From the NCBI GenBank assembly GCA_021323675.1, contig JAJPKP010000070.1, positions 1 through 64,000 on the forward strand: a DNA stretch of 64,000 nucleotides. The letters run 5' to 3'. Under the pieces are notes generated by a model. It searched no databases, was not told where the DNA came from, and was given only the letters and a program-made list of their open reading frames with translations. Shown here in pieces: positions 49,901 through 55,815 of the stretch; the first letter of the stretch is position 1; each line of letters starts with the position of its first letter. The position numbers were made by a program, and so were the translations under genes. The DNA comes from Pseudomonadota bacterium (GTDB taxonomy: Bacteria > Desulfobacterota > Binatia > Binatales > Binataceae).

Positions 49901-50132
49901 GCTGCACCTGAATCGCGCAACGCACCGCGTCAGCGGCCGATGGAAATGCCGCCAGTACACCATCGCCAAGCCACTGAAGCTCCTCTCCTCCTCCCGCCTC
50001 GATTGCTTCGGTGGTCAAGCGATGGTGGACGCGAAAGAACTGGTCTCCCGCTTCGTCGCCGGACCTTTGAAGATGCTCGGTCGAGTTGACCAGGTCGGTA
50101 AATAGAAGCGTAACCGTAGCAGATTGAGGCAT
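46941..50132 (-). CDS. Class III nucleotide cyclase-AAA ATPase-TPR protein (paralog 2)
   Basis: 1063 residues, start supported by AAGGAGG just upstream. Same architecture as the gene at 36627-39839 and alignable along its whole length: cyclase domain with FTDLVNST and WLGDGV, FGTPVVTARRL where the usual Asn is missing, ATPase with GEPGIGKTR and VVILDDLHWAD, and a TPR-rich C terminus. Amino acid identity is clearly substantial by eye but diverged, so this is an older duplicate than the relic near 40.1 kb. A good promoter lies at 50198-50226. It is divergent from the candidate RiPP cassette. Role unknown; a signal-sensing regulator is plausible. Confidence 0.88.
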   Translation of the reverse strand: MPQSATVTLLFTDLVNSTEHLQRSGDEAGDQFFRVHHRLTTEAIEAGGGEELQWLGDGVLAAFPSAADAVRCAIQVQHTARRPINGAKFDIRIGIHLGEVLRRDGGYFGTPVVTARRLCDRADSGQILCSRMVADLLSSRQSFGFRDLGDQRLKGLASPIGVCEVIYERDDPVAMVNRTPFVGRVAQLKRLAAKFDEACHGRGGIVMLRGEPGIGKTRTLEEFADHARQRGATIMRGACYDGEWQQPFGPFAEMLAEYARSLPVSELAAVLGKRAAILARIAPALREMLPEVGELPVLEKDEERFRLFDAVAQFLITASHTATLVVILDDLHWADRGTVAMLSHVAHLIAPNPILLVGAYRDAEVGRAHPLSAAIAGIGRLRNAETLALKGIHPAELATLLEMIGDQKVPEQLVTALGEATQGNPLFIREVLLHLIEEGKILRDGQGWTSKLSIEELGLPESVRQVIARRLARLSDEANRLLSVASAFNGSFAFEIAAAAANLDEQTALSALDEALDAQIVRPGASSESFDFTHALIRHNLYRELNPARRTRLHRKIAEEMERSWGERVANHAAEVAFHYWRGAAVGGAERGLEYAIAAANNAEAAYAYDDVAAFLKIALELIPAADPRRAELLKRLGLAVTWLPEGDDAARITLEAAELIAASDGNERAAEYLEGAGREMIKAGRTQAAWDLASVGLKYIGERRDIVWASLDEIDGYRSESQDPDNPGIIVDSPRRRERRLVLRQSAPAELRARRMDEYPYENRDEIVSDPNPDEISLLLLGGECKRSVSIWQQRAAEAERSGRLAMAMDSWAHLARAHNTLGHAAEARAAYDRALGLSARFNRPSFPLLNLMSLRSDFFIAAGEAWDQIPTVSGFDEALADPPMEFKFATVAACAQMSMVMAFDNRAEAAMQLLALLPNALRRAAPWNAGFNVAVCDGTAALWALNSPEHAQSIEQAIRASLLPADFRFPMRDARLAIACLCALQGRIEEACEWFAKSREILDEAGWRPLRAIVDYDEGLMHLRRGDSGAAQPLLDRAVDQFSKLEMPGWFKRAQAALRAS

Positions 50133-50197
50133 GAGGTGCCTCCTTGTTCATTCAGGGCCAGTCGGATCGCGTAGCCTTTTTCTGAACAAACAACGCT

Positions 50198-50226
50198 CTT
50201 ATAGACATAAAACAGCAAAACTGCAA
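50198..50226 (-). promoter_or_regulatory. Candidate sigma-70 promoter for cyclase paralog 2
   Basis: On the minus strand: TTGCAG, 17 bases, TATAAG (5 of 6 to consensus -10), 66 bases before the start codon, inside an AT-rich stretch. Spacing is ideal; the -35 is a weak match. Confidence 0.5.
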
Positions 50227-50238
50227 ACTTTAAATTTT

Positions 50239-50280
50239 TGTAAACCGCTTGTCTCCATTTCAAACAATGTGTAAACCCGC
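50239..50280 (+). repeat. Leader direct repeat, copy 1
   Basis: 42 bases beginning TGTAAACCGCTTGTCT and including ACAATGTGTA, about 80 percent identical by eye to 50459-50499. It is followed after 10 bases by GAGGAG and the GTG start at 50301. Copy 2 has the same spacing to its own ribosome site, so the repeat looks like a duplicated promoter or leader element. Confidence 0.8.
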
Positions 50281-50300
50281 TGCTCCGTGAGAGGAGTCAC

Positions 50301-50525
50301 GTGGGCGTATTGTGCTTGCCCGATGTTTCCGATGGTTGTGACCGGACTGCGCCGCGGGCCTCGCCCGGTTCTCTGCGCGATTACCTGACAGAGCTTGCGC
50401 CGGCGCCGGGTCCGGAAAACTCGGGCGATGGCGTGGTTAGACCCGTTCCAAATCGGTCTGTAGCCGCTTGTCTTTATTTGGAACAATGTGTAGGCTCGCG
50501 GGAATTTCGAGGAGGAATCACATGA
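50301..50525 (+). CDS. Small ORF 1 of the candidate RiPP cassette, 74 residues
   Basis: GTG start 5 bases after GAGGAG (50291-50296). The product has four Cys (positions 5, 13, 57, 63) and no hydrophobic helix. Its TGA overlaps the ATG of the next small gene (ATGA), suggesting coupled translation. DNA around the start and some downstream blocks resemble the next gene, so it may be a diverged, possibly frameshifted duplicate of it. Whether it is translated is uncertain; no known family. Confidence 0.4.
   Translation: MGVLCLPDVSDGCDRTAPRASPGSLRDYLTELAPAPGPENSGDGVVRPVPNRSVAACLYLEQCVGSREFRGGIT
50459..50499 (+). repeat. Leader direct repeat, copy 2
   Basis: 41 bases beginning TGTAGCCGCTTGTCT, matching copy 1 at 50239-50280 with scattered substitutions and one gap. 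It is followed after about 9 bases by GAGGAGG and the ATG at 50522. It lies inside the 3' end of small ORF 1. Confidence 0.8.
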
Positions 50526-50755
50526 GCGAATCACGAGCTTACGAGAAGCCGCTGATCGTCTCGAGTGAGCCCGACTGCCAGGATCAGCCATCGCCGGAAC
50601 TGATTCTGCCGGTGGTCATCGCAGTGGCGGCCGGTACGTGGATCGTGGTCGGAGTCGAGGCCGTGACCTACTCAAGGAAAAGGGCGCCCAAAAGCGAGGT
50701 CTCCCTCGGCGGTCCGGTGGTCGTCACCCTGATGCCGCCGGCGCGAAGCCACTGA
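50522..50755 (+). CDS. Candidate RiPP precursor peptide, 77 residues
   Basis: Strong ribosome site GAGGAGG (50509-50515) before ATG 50522. The N terminus contains YEKPLIVSSE (Tyr7, Pro10), which fits the YxxP-type leader motif recognised by PqqD-like domains in lasso and related peptides. A Cys at 19 is followed by a Pro-rich stretch, a hydrophobic segment (about 27-50) and a basic, then Gly/Val/Pro-rich tail ending PPARSH. The next gene, 67 bases on, encodes a radical SAM enzyme with a PqqD-like domain. Precursor status is inferred from the leader motif and this neighbour. The hydrophobic segment could instead mean a small membrane protein. Confidence 0.55.
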   Translation: MSESRAYEKPLIVSSEPDCQDQPSPELILPVVIAVAAGTWIVVGVEAVTYSRKRAPKSEVSLGGPVVVTLMPPARSH

Positions 50756-50822
50756 TCGCGAGCCTCCGCCTCATCTTCTGGCCGGCGGCGGCGAAACGGC
50801 GGGATGCCGCGGAGCAGAGCCG

Positions 50823-52589
50823 ATGGCGACCGAGATCCTTTTCGTAAACCTTCCGCCCTACGAATCGTACTACGCCGAAAACGTGCCGCATCTCGGGATG
50901 CTGTACGTGATGACGAGCCTGCGCGATCACGGCTACGCGGTCGGTTACCTGGACTGCGCGCGGCGCGGCACGCGCCTGCATCAGGTGATGGAAAAAATTC
51001 GCGAGACGGCGCCGCGGCTCATCGGATTCTCGGTCGACACCGACAACCTGTTCTCGGTGGCCCACCTGAGCGCGCTTCTGCGGAGCGAGTTCGGGGACGA
51101 CCTGAAAATCGTGCTCGGAGGCCCCGCCGCGCAGGGCCATCCCGATGAAATCATGGCGCGATGCCCGGCCGACGTTCTCGTGATCGGCGAAGGCGAATAC
51201 ACCGCTTGTGAAGTGGCGGACTCGCTCCTGCGCGGGCGCGGAGACCTCGGCGGCATCGCAGGCATCTGCTACCGGACCCGCGAAGGATTGGTCCATACGG
51301 CGGCGCGCGATCCGATCGCGGACCTGGATGCGCTCGCGTTTCCGGACCGCCGCTTTCTGCCCGACCCGTCCGCGTACACCGTGACGATGATCACCGGGCG
51401 GGGATGTCCCTTCAAATGCACCTTCTGCTTCGAGGGCAGGATGGGCAACCGCTATCGGCATCGTTCGCCGGAAAACATCGTCGCGGAGATGGAGCAGCTT
51501 CTTGCGGCGCGCGGCCGCGCGTTCATCTCCTTCAACGACGACACCTTCACTTCCGACCCCGATCACACGATGAAGGTGTGCCGGCTCATCCGCGAGCGCC
51601 TGCGCCCCAGGCGCGATCTGATGTGGTTTTGCGAGGTGCGCGTCGATGTGGTCAACCGGCATCCGGAGCTGGTCGAGGCGATGGCGCAGGCTGGGGTCGG
51701 CCGAATCCAGATTGGCGTGGAGTCGGCGGATGAAGACGTGCTGCGCGCCTACAAGCGGCTCAACGTGAAGCCCGCGGTGGTGGAGAAGGTCGTAAAGCAG
51801 TTTCACGACGCCGGCGTTCCGTCGATCTATTGCGGCTTTATCGTCGGCGGCCCGCGCGAGACGATGCAGACGATGGAACGGACGCTCGAATTCGCCCGCC
51901 ATCTGCTGGTCGATGTCGCCCCGGGATCGTTCGAGTGCAACGCGTCGTTCCTGACCCCTCTGCCCGGAACCGACATCCGCATGCGCCCGGCCGACTACGG
52001 AGTGCGCCTGCTCGATCCCGATCTGCTCACCAGCTCGAATTTCAACTATTGCACGGCTGAGACCGAGACTCTGACGCAGGAGCAGATCAACAACTTCCGC
52101 TACCGCTTCGTCGATCAGTTCGACCACGAGATGCGCAAGCTGATCCCGCTTCTGCCGTGGAGGGTAATCGAAGCGCACGCGCGGCTGTACAACTCCTTCA
52201 GCATCGCGACCGCGTATTGGGAGCGCTTCGGATACTATCCGCGGCTAATCGAGTACCTGCGCCTGCTCGGCGAGGGCAGATTCGAACGCGCCGACGATCT
52301 TTCGGACGACGAAATTCTCGGGAGATTTCCGACCCGCTTGTACGCGCCGATCGCGATGGACTCGGGGCGCGTAACCGTGACCAAGGGACCCACGCTGCTC
52401 ACGCTCAACGGACTCGGGTCGAAGATCTATGCGCTGTGCAGCGGCAAGCTCACCACCAGCCAGATCATCGACGAGCTTCGCGGCGCGCTCAACGGCGAGG
52501 CGCCGCGGCGCGAAGTGCTGCGGGCGGATACGCTGGAATTCGTTCGCCATCTGGATCGCAATTACGCGATTTTCCTCAAAGACTTTTGA
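50823..52589 (+). CDS. B12-binding-type radical SAM enzyme with C-terminal PqqD-like recognition domain
   Basis: 588 residues. Residues about 1-150 are a cobalamin-binding-like Rossmann domain (VPHLGMLYVMTSLRDHGY, IVLGGPAAQGHPDEIM, LVIGEGEYTACE). The radical SAM cluster is CPFKCTFC (Cys195, Cys199, Cys202), with the barrel to about 400 including IQIGVES and GFIVGGPRET. Residues 523-588 resemble PqqD: LTLNGLGSKIYALCSGK, then TSQIIDEL and a final helix-strand. PqqD-like domains bind leader peptides of RiPPs, and B12-type radical SAM enzymes often methylate unactivated carbons. Together with the small upstream genes this suggests a peptide maturase. Hopanoid or lipid methylases share the first two domains but usually not the third. 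Confidence 0.85.
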   Translation: MATEILFVNLPPYESYYAENVPHLGMLYVMTSLRDHGYAVGYLDCARRGTRLHQVMEKIRETAPRLIGFSVDTDNLFSVAHLSALLRSEFGDDLKIVLGGPAAQGHPDEIMARCPADVLVIGEGEYTACEVADSLLRGRGDLGGIAGICYRTREGLVHTAARDPIADLDALAFPDRRFLPDPSAYTVTMITGRGCPFKCTFCFEGRMGNRYRHRSPENIVAEMEQLLAARGRAFISFNDDTFTSDPDHTMKVCRLIRERLRPRRDLMWFCEVRVDVVNRHPELVEAMAQAGVGRIQIGVESADEDVLRAYKRLNVKPAVVEKVVKQFHDAGVPSIYCGFIVGGPRETMQTMERTLEFARHLLVDVAPGSFECNASFLTPLPGTDIRMRPADYGVRLLDPDLLTSSNFNYCTAETETLTQEQINNFRYRFVDQFDHEMRKLIPLLPWRVIEAHARLYNSFSIATAYWERFGYYPRLIEYLRLLGEGRFERADDLSDDEILGRFPTRLYAPIAMDSGRVTVTKGPTLLTLNGLGSKIYALCSGKLTTSQIIDELRGALNGEAPRREVLRADTLEFVRHLDRNYAIFLKDF

Positions 52590-52607
52590 ACCGGCGAGGA
52601 TAAAACC

Positions 52608-52856
52608 ATGGACGACCAAACAACTAACCTGCTGCTGGGATTGCTGACGCTGATCGGCGTAGTGATGGCGTTTGTGACGCCGAAGCTCTCGGCCGGGGCG
52701 TTGATCGTGTTCTTCGCGCTGATGGCGGCGGTTGGGTTCATCCTCGCCGTGGCAAGTCCCTCGGGCGACAGCGGGCAGACGGCGGTATGTCTGCTGCTCG
52801 CCGTGCCCGGAGTGGTGCTCGCGCTTCTCGGCCGCGATCGTCTGATGCGTACCTGA
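52608..52856 (+). CDS. Small membrane protein downstream of the radical SAM gene
   Basis: 82 residues with GAGG upstream of ATG 52608. Three hydrophobic segments (about 7-24, 28-48, 57-75) separated by short loops; no known motif. It begins 18 bases after the radical SAM stop and is probably in the same transcript. It could help anchor, export or give immunity to a modified peptide, but nothing in the sequence proves that. Confidence 0.6.
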   Translation: MDDQTTNLLLGLLTLIGVVMAFVTPKLSAGALIVFFALMAAVGFILAVASPSGDSGQTAVCLLLAVPGVVLALLGRDRLMRT

Positions 52857-52872
52857 GCGCGCCGCTTGCCGA

Positions 52873-53880
52873 TCAATGCAGGTCGGCGTTGCGCAATCTC
52901 CGCATCGCAAGTCCCAGCGGCATTACCAGCCATCCAGTCCACGCCAGTCCCATCGGCAATGCCCCCGGACTGCAGTCGCCGATCCAGGACTTCGATTGCG
53001 CCTCGAGTGTGGGCGAGGTCGAAATCACCGTGAAGCGGAAGAGATCCACCGGATCCAGAACCATCAGCCATCGCGCGGGGTTTTGCGGCGATGGCGCGTT
53101 CGCGGCGCCCGCCGCGCTCGCATCGTAGTCGAGCTCGTGCAGCTTCATCATTTCCATCTGCGCCGCCATCTCGCCGTACCCGTGTGAACCCGCATCTTCC
53201 GGGGGCCGCGGCGCGAACGCGACCAGCGCGGCGAGGATTATCGCATCGAGGCCGAAGACCATCACGACCCAGGCGACCAGCGCGGCGGCGAATACGCGCG
53301 TGCGCCCGCGGCCGGTCCTCCCGAGGGCGATTCCAATTCCGACGCACACGAGGGTCAGCGCGAGACCGGCCGCGCCAACCGCGGCATAGTCCCTCCATCC
53401 CGCGCTCCCCTGAAGCGCGAGGATTGCGGCGGCGGCAATTCCGAATACGGCGGCATAGGCTGCGGCCACCACGATCGCGCGGCCTGCCAGCTTTCCGAAA
53501 AATATCGCGGCGCGCGACACGGGCAGGGCCGCAAGCGGAATCAGCGTCGCGTCTTCGCTCTCCCCCGCAAGCGCATCGGCTCCAACCAGCAATCCGATCA
53601 GCGGCAACGCGACCTCGCTGAAGGCCAGAGCCAGGGCCACGCTCGCGCGAAATCCGGCCAGACCGAGAGATCCCGATCGCAACGACAGGAGCAGCGGAGG
53701 CAGAAACGCAACCGTCGCCATCAGCGCGAGAATTCTGCGCCACACGCGCCCGCGAACCATCAACAGAACCTCGCGCCGCGCGATGAGCTGGATCGCCTTC
53801 GATACGGAAGCCGCGCCGCCCGGCCCTATGCTGCCGGATGCGCCGCCCGATCCGGGCTCGTTGTCACTCTGCTGAAACAT
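52873..53880 (-). CDS. nosY: NosY-like ABC transporter permease
   Basis: 335 residues, about six hydrophobic segments, with the early basic block (ARREVLLMVRGRVWRRI) and the VLDPVDLFRFTVIS block typical of NosY. In nitrous oxide reductase clusters NosDFY is thought to supply sulfur or copper for the CuZ centre. It overlaps nosF by 17 bases and is the last gene of the leftward operon, converging on the radical SAM cassette. Slightly longer than typical NosY (about 275), with an Ala-rich periplasmic loop. Confidence 0.85.
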   Translation of the reverse strand: MFQQSDNEPGSGGASGSIGPGGAASVSKAIQLIARREVLLMVRGRVWRRILALMATVAFLPPLLLSLRSGSLGLAGFRASVALALAFSEVALPLIGLLVGADALAGESEDATLIPLAALPVSRAAIFFGKLAGRAIVVAAAYAAVFGIAAAAILALQGSAGWRDYAAVGAAGLALTLVCVGIGIALGRTGRGRTRVFAAALVAWVVMVFGLDAIILAALVAFAPRPPEDAGSHGYGEMAAQMEMMKLHELDYDASAAGAANAPSPQNPARWLMVLDPVDLFRFTVISTSPTLEAQSKSWIGDCSPGALPMGLAWTGWLVMPLGLAMRRLRNADLH

Positions 53881-54577
53881 CGGCGTTCAGCGAAGCCGCC
53901 AGCAGGGCCACGCGATAGCGCTCGCGCAGCGGCGCTGGTTCGTTTTCGAAGCGCGCGATCAAAATTCCCCGATCGAGCACCGCGACCGAGGGCCGCAGCC
54001 TTTCGACCGCCTCGAAGTCATGCGTGGCCATCAGGATCGTATGTCCTCGGGCGGCGCGGTGCGAAAGACAATCGATCACTCGATCGAGCGTCTCCGGATC
54101 CAATCCCGCCAGCGGTTCGTCGAGGATCAAGACCTCGGCGGGCTGCAGAAGCGCCCACGCGAGCCCCACTCGCCGTTCCCATCCGCCCGACAGTTCGCCG
54201 ATCGGGCGATCGAAGACTTCGCGCACTCCGGTGACGTTCAATGCGTCGTCCAATTCGGTTTCGGAAGTGCGGGTTATCGCGGCGGCAAACGCCACGACTT
54301 CATTCACCTTCAGCATCTTCGGGAACTTCGCATCCTGGGGAAGATAGCTGCGGCACGAGACTGGCTCGTTCCATTTCACTTCGCGCGATCCCATGAGAAT
54401 TCGCCCGCAGCCGGCCGTTGTGATGCCGGCGGCGACGGCCAGGGCGGTAGATTTTCCAGCGCCGTTGGGTCCGACCATGCAGGTCACGCGGCCGGCGGGG
54501 CATCGCAGGCTGAGATCCGTGAGCGCGGCGGTCCTTCCATAGACCACCGATATTCGATCGAAGACCAGATCGCGCAT
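53864..54577 (-). CDS. nosF: NosF-like ABC transporter ATPase
   Basis: 237 residues from ATG 54577, 5 bases after the nosD stop; a longer upstream frame overlaps nosD and is not credible. Walker A is GPNGAGKST (36-44), the signature LSGGWERRVGLA, Walker B VLILDEPLAGLD and the switch His in ATHDFEA. It energises the NosFY permease for NosZ copper-site maturation. Confidence 0.92.
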   Translation of the reverse strand: MRDLVFDRISVVYGRTAALTDLSLRCPAGRVTCMVGPNGAGKSTALAVAAGITTAGCGRILMGSREVKWNEPVSCRSYLPQDAKFPKMLKVNEVVAFAAAITRTSETELDDALNVTGVREVFDRPIGELSGGWERRVGLAWALLQPAEVLILDEPLAGLDPETLDRVIDCLSHRAARGHTILMATHDFEAVERLRPSVAVLDRGILIARFENEPAPLRERYRVALLAASLNADVSAE

Positions 54578-54582
54578 CACGC

Positions 54583-55815
54583 CTACCTCCGCGCCTGCTC
54601 CACCAGCGGCGCCGGATCGATGTAGGTATCGCCCGAGCCGATGATCCGCTGTTGAAACCATTCCAGCATCGCGAGCGCCGGACTCATCATGAACCATCGC
54701 GCCTCGGGTCGCGTCGCGAGCAGCGCCGCGGTCGCATCCTGCAGCCGGTAAGGCGTCTCGCCGATTCCGTTGCCGTCCAGGTCGGCGCCCACGTAGTCGC
54801 TCCAGTAGTTCCCGTGCCCGTTCCGCGCCCATCGGTTGAACCCGGCGCGAACCACGTACGCCTGCACGAGGTTGCCGTCGAAGCGGTTGGATGCGAACAG
54901 ATTGTCCTCCGAACCCGCGGTCACAAACGCGCCGATTCCGTTTTCGGCAATGCGATTTCCTTCGAACTGATCGGAATTGGAATTTTCGATCACGAAGCCG
55001 CGATCGTTGTGCGCGATAGTGTTGTCAGCGAGCCGCGAATTGTCGATCGAGAGCAGCAGGACCCCGAAGCGGCGGTTGTGCGCCACCTCGTTTCGCTCCA
55101 TCAGGTCGCGCTTGGCAAACATGAAGGCCGCGCCTCCCAGGCATCCCTCCAGCCGGTTGCGCCTCAGCGTGTTGCCGTCGGAGTACATCGAGTGTACTCC
55201 GTAGCGGACCCGGGTCGCGTGGTTGTCCTCGACAAGATTGTGATGGGCGAAGGACAGGTAGAGGCCGTCGCGCGAATCGGCGATGTCATTGCGGATCACG
55301 CGCACATTTTCGCTATGCCACAGATGAATCGCGTTGCCGCGCCTGGAGCGGTTGAGAGCCGCGTCGCCGCGGACCACGTTGTCCGCGATCTCGAGATCGC
55401 CGCCCCCGCGCACGTAAATTCCAAAGCCGGACGATTCGACGCGACATCCACGAATTCGCACTCCGTGCGCCTCGACAATCAGAATTGTCGCATCGTTGTC
55501 GGCCAGGTTGCGTCCCGAGCCGCGAACCGTGATGCCGGAAACCGTAACGTCGTTGGCGGAAATGGTGAGCGCGGTTCCCCTTCCGCCTCCATCCACGATC
55601 GCGCGCGGATCGCCTGAAATCTGGAGCGACGGCGTCGTTATCGTGAAGGGACCACGATAGATGCCCGGTTCGAGCACGAGGGCGTCGCCGAATTTGGCTG
55701 CGGAAAGGGCGGCTGCGAAATCGGCTGGACTGACGATGCGGGAATCGGCGGCCGCGGATCCCGCCGCGCCGGCAATCGCGATAAGAGCGCCGATCAATGC
55801 GATTAGCCGAACCAA
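54583..55815 (-). CDS. nosD: NosD-like periplasmic parallel beta-helix protein
   Basis: 410 residues with a signal peptide (cut near AAADSR). The body is repeated parallel beta-helix rungs (ISANDVTVSGITVRG, NVRVIRNDIADSRDGLYL, LVEDNHATRVRYGV, and so on) as in CASH-domain proteins. NosD works with NosFY in assembling the CuZ site of nitrous oxide reductase. The start overlaps the end of the upstream membrane protein gene by 13 bases. Confidence 0.92.
   Translation of the reverse strand: MVRLIALIGALIAIAGAAGSAAADSRIVSPADFAAALSAAKFGDALVLEPGIYRGPFTITTPSLQISGDPRAIVDGGGRGTALTISANDVTVSGITVRGSGRNLADNDATILIVEAHGVRIRGCRVESSGFGIYVRGGGDLEIADNVVRGDAALNRSRRGNAIHLWHSENVRVIRNDIADSRDGLYLSFAHHNLVEDNHATRVRYGVHSMYSDGNTLRRNRLEGCLGGAAFMFAKRDLMERNEVAHNRRFGVLLLSIDNSRLADNTIAHNDRGFVIENSNSDQFEGNRIAENGIGAFVTAGSEDNLFASNRFDGNLVQAYVVRAGFNRWARNGHGNYWSDYVGADLDGNGIGETPYRLQDATAALLATRPEARWFMMSPALAMLEWFQQRIIGSGDTYIDPAPLVEQARR

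Noticed and set aside
50199-50591. Minus-strand frame of 130 codons with an internal repeat (AYTLFQIKTSG and VYTLFEMETSG)
   Set aside because: The repeat is just the antisense reading of the two leader repeats at 50239 and 50459. The plus strand has ribosome sites and the downstream operon.
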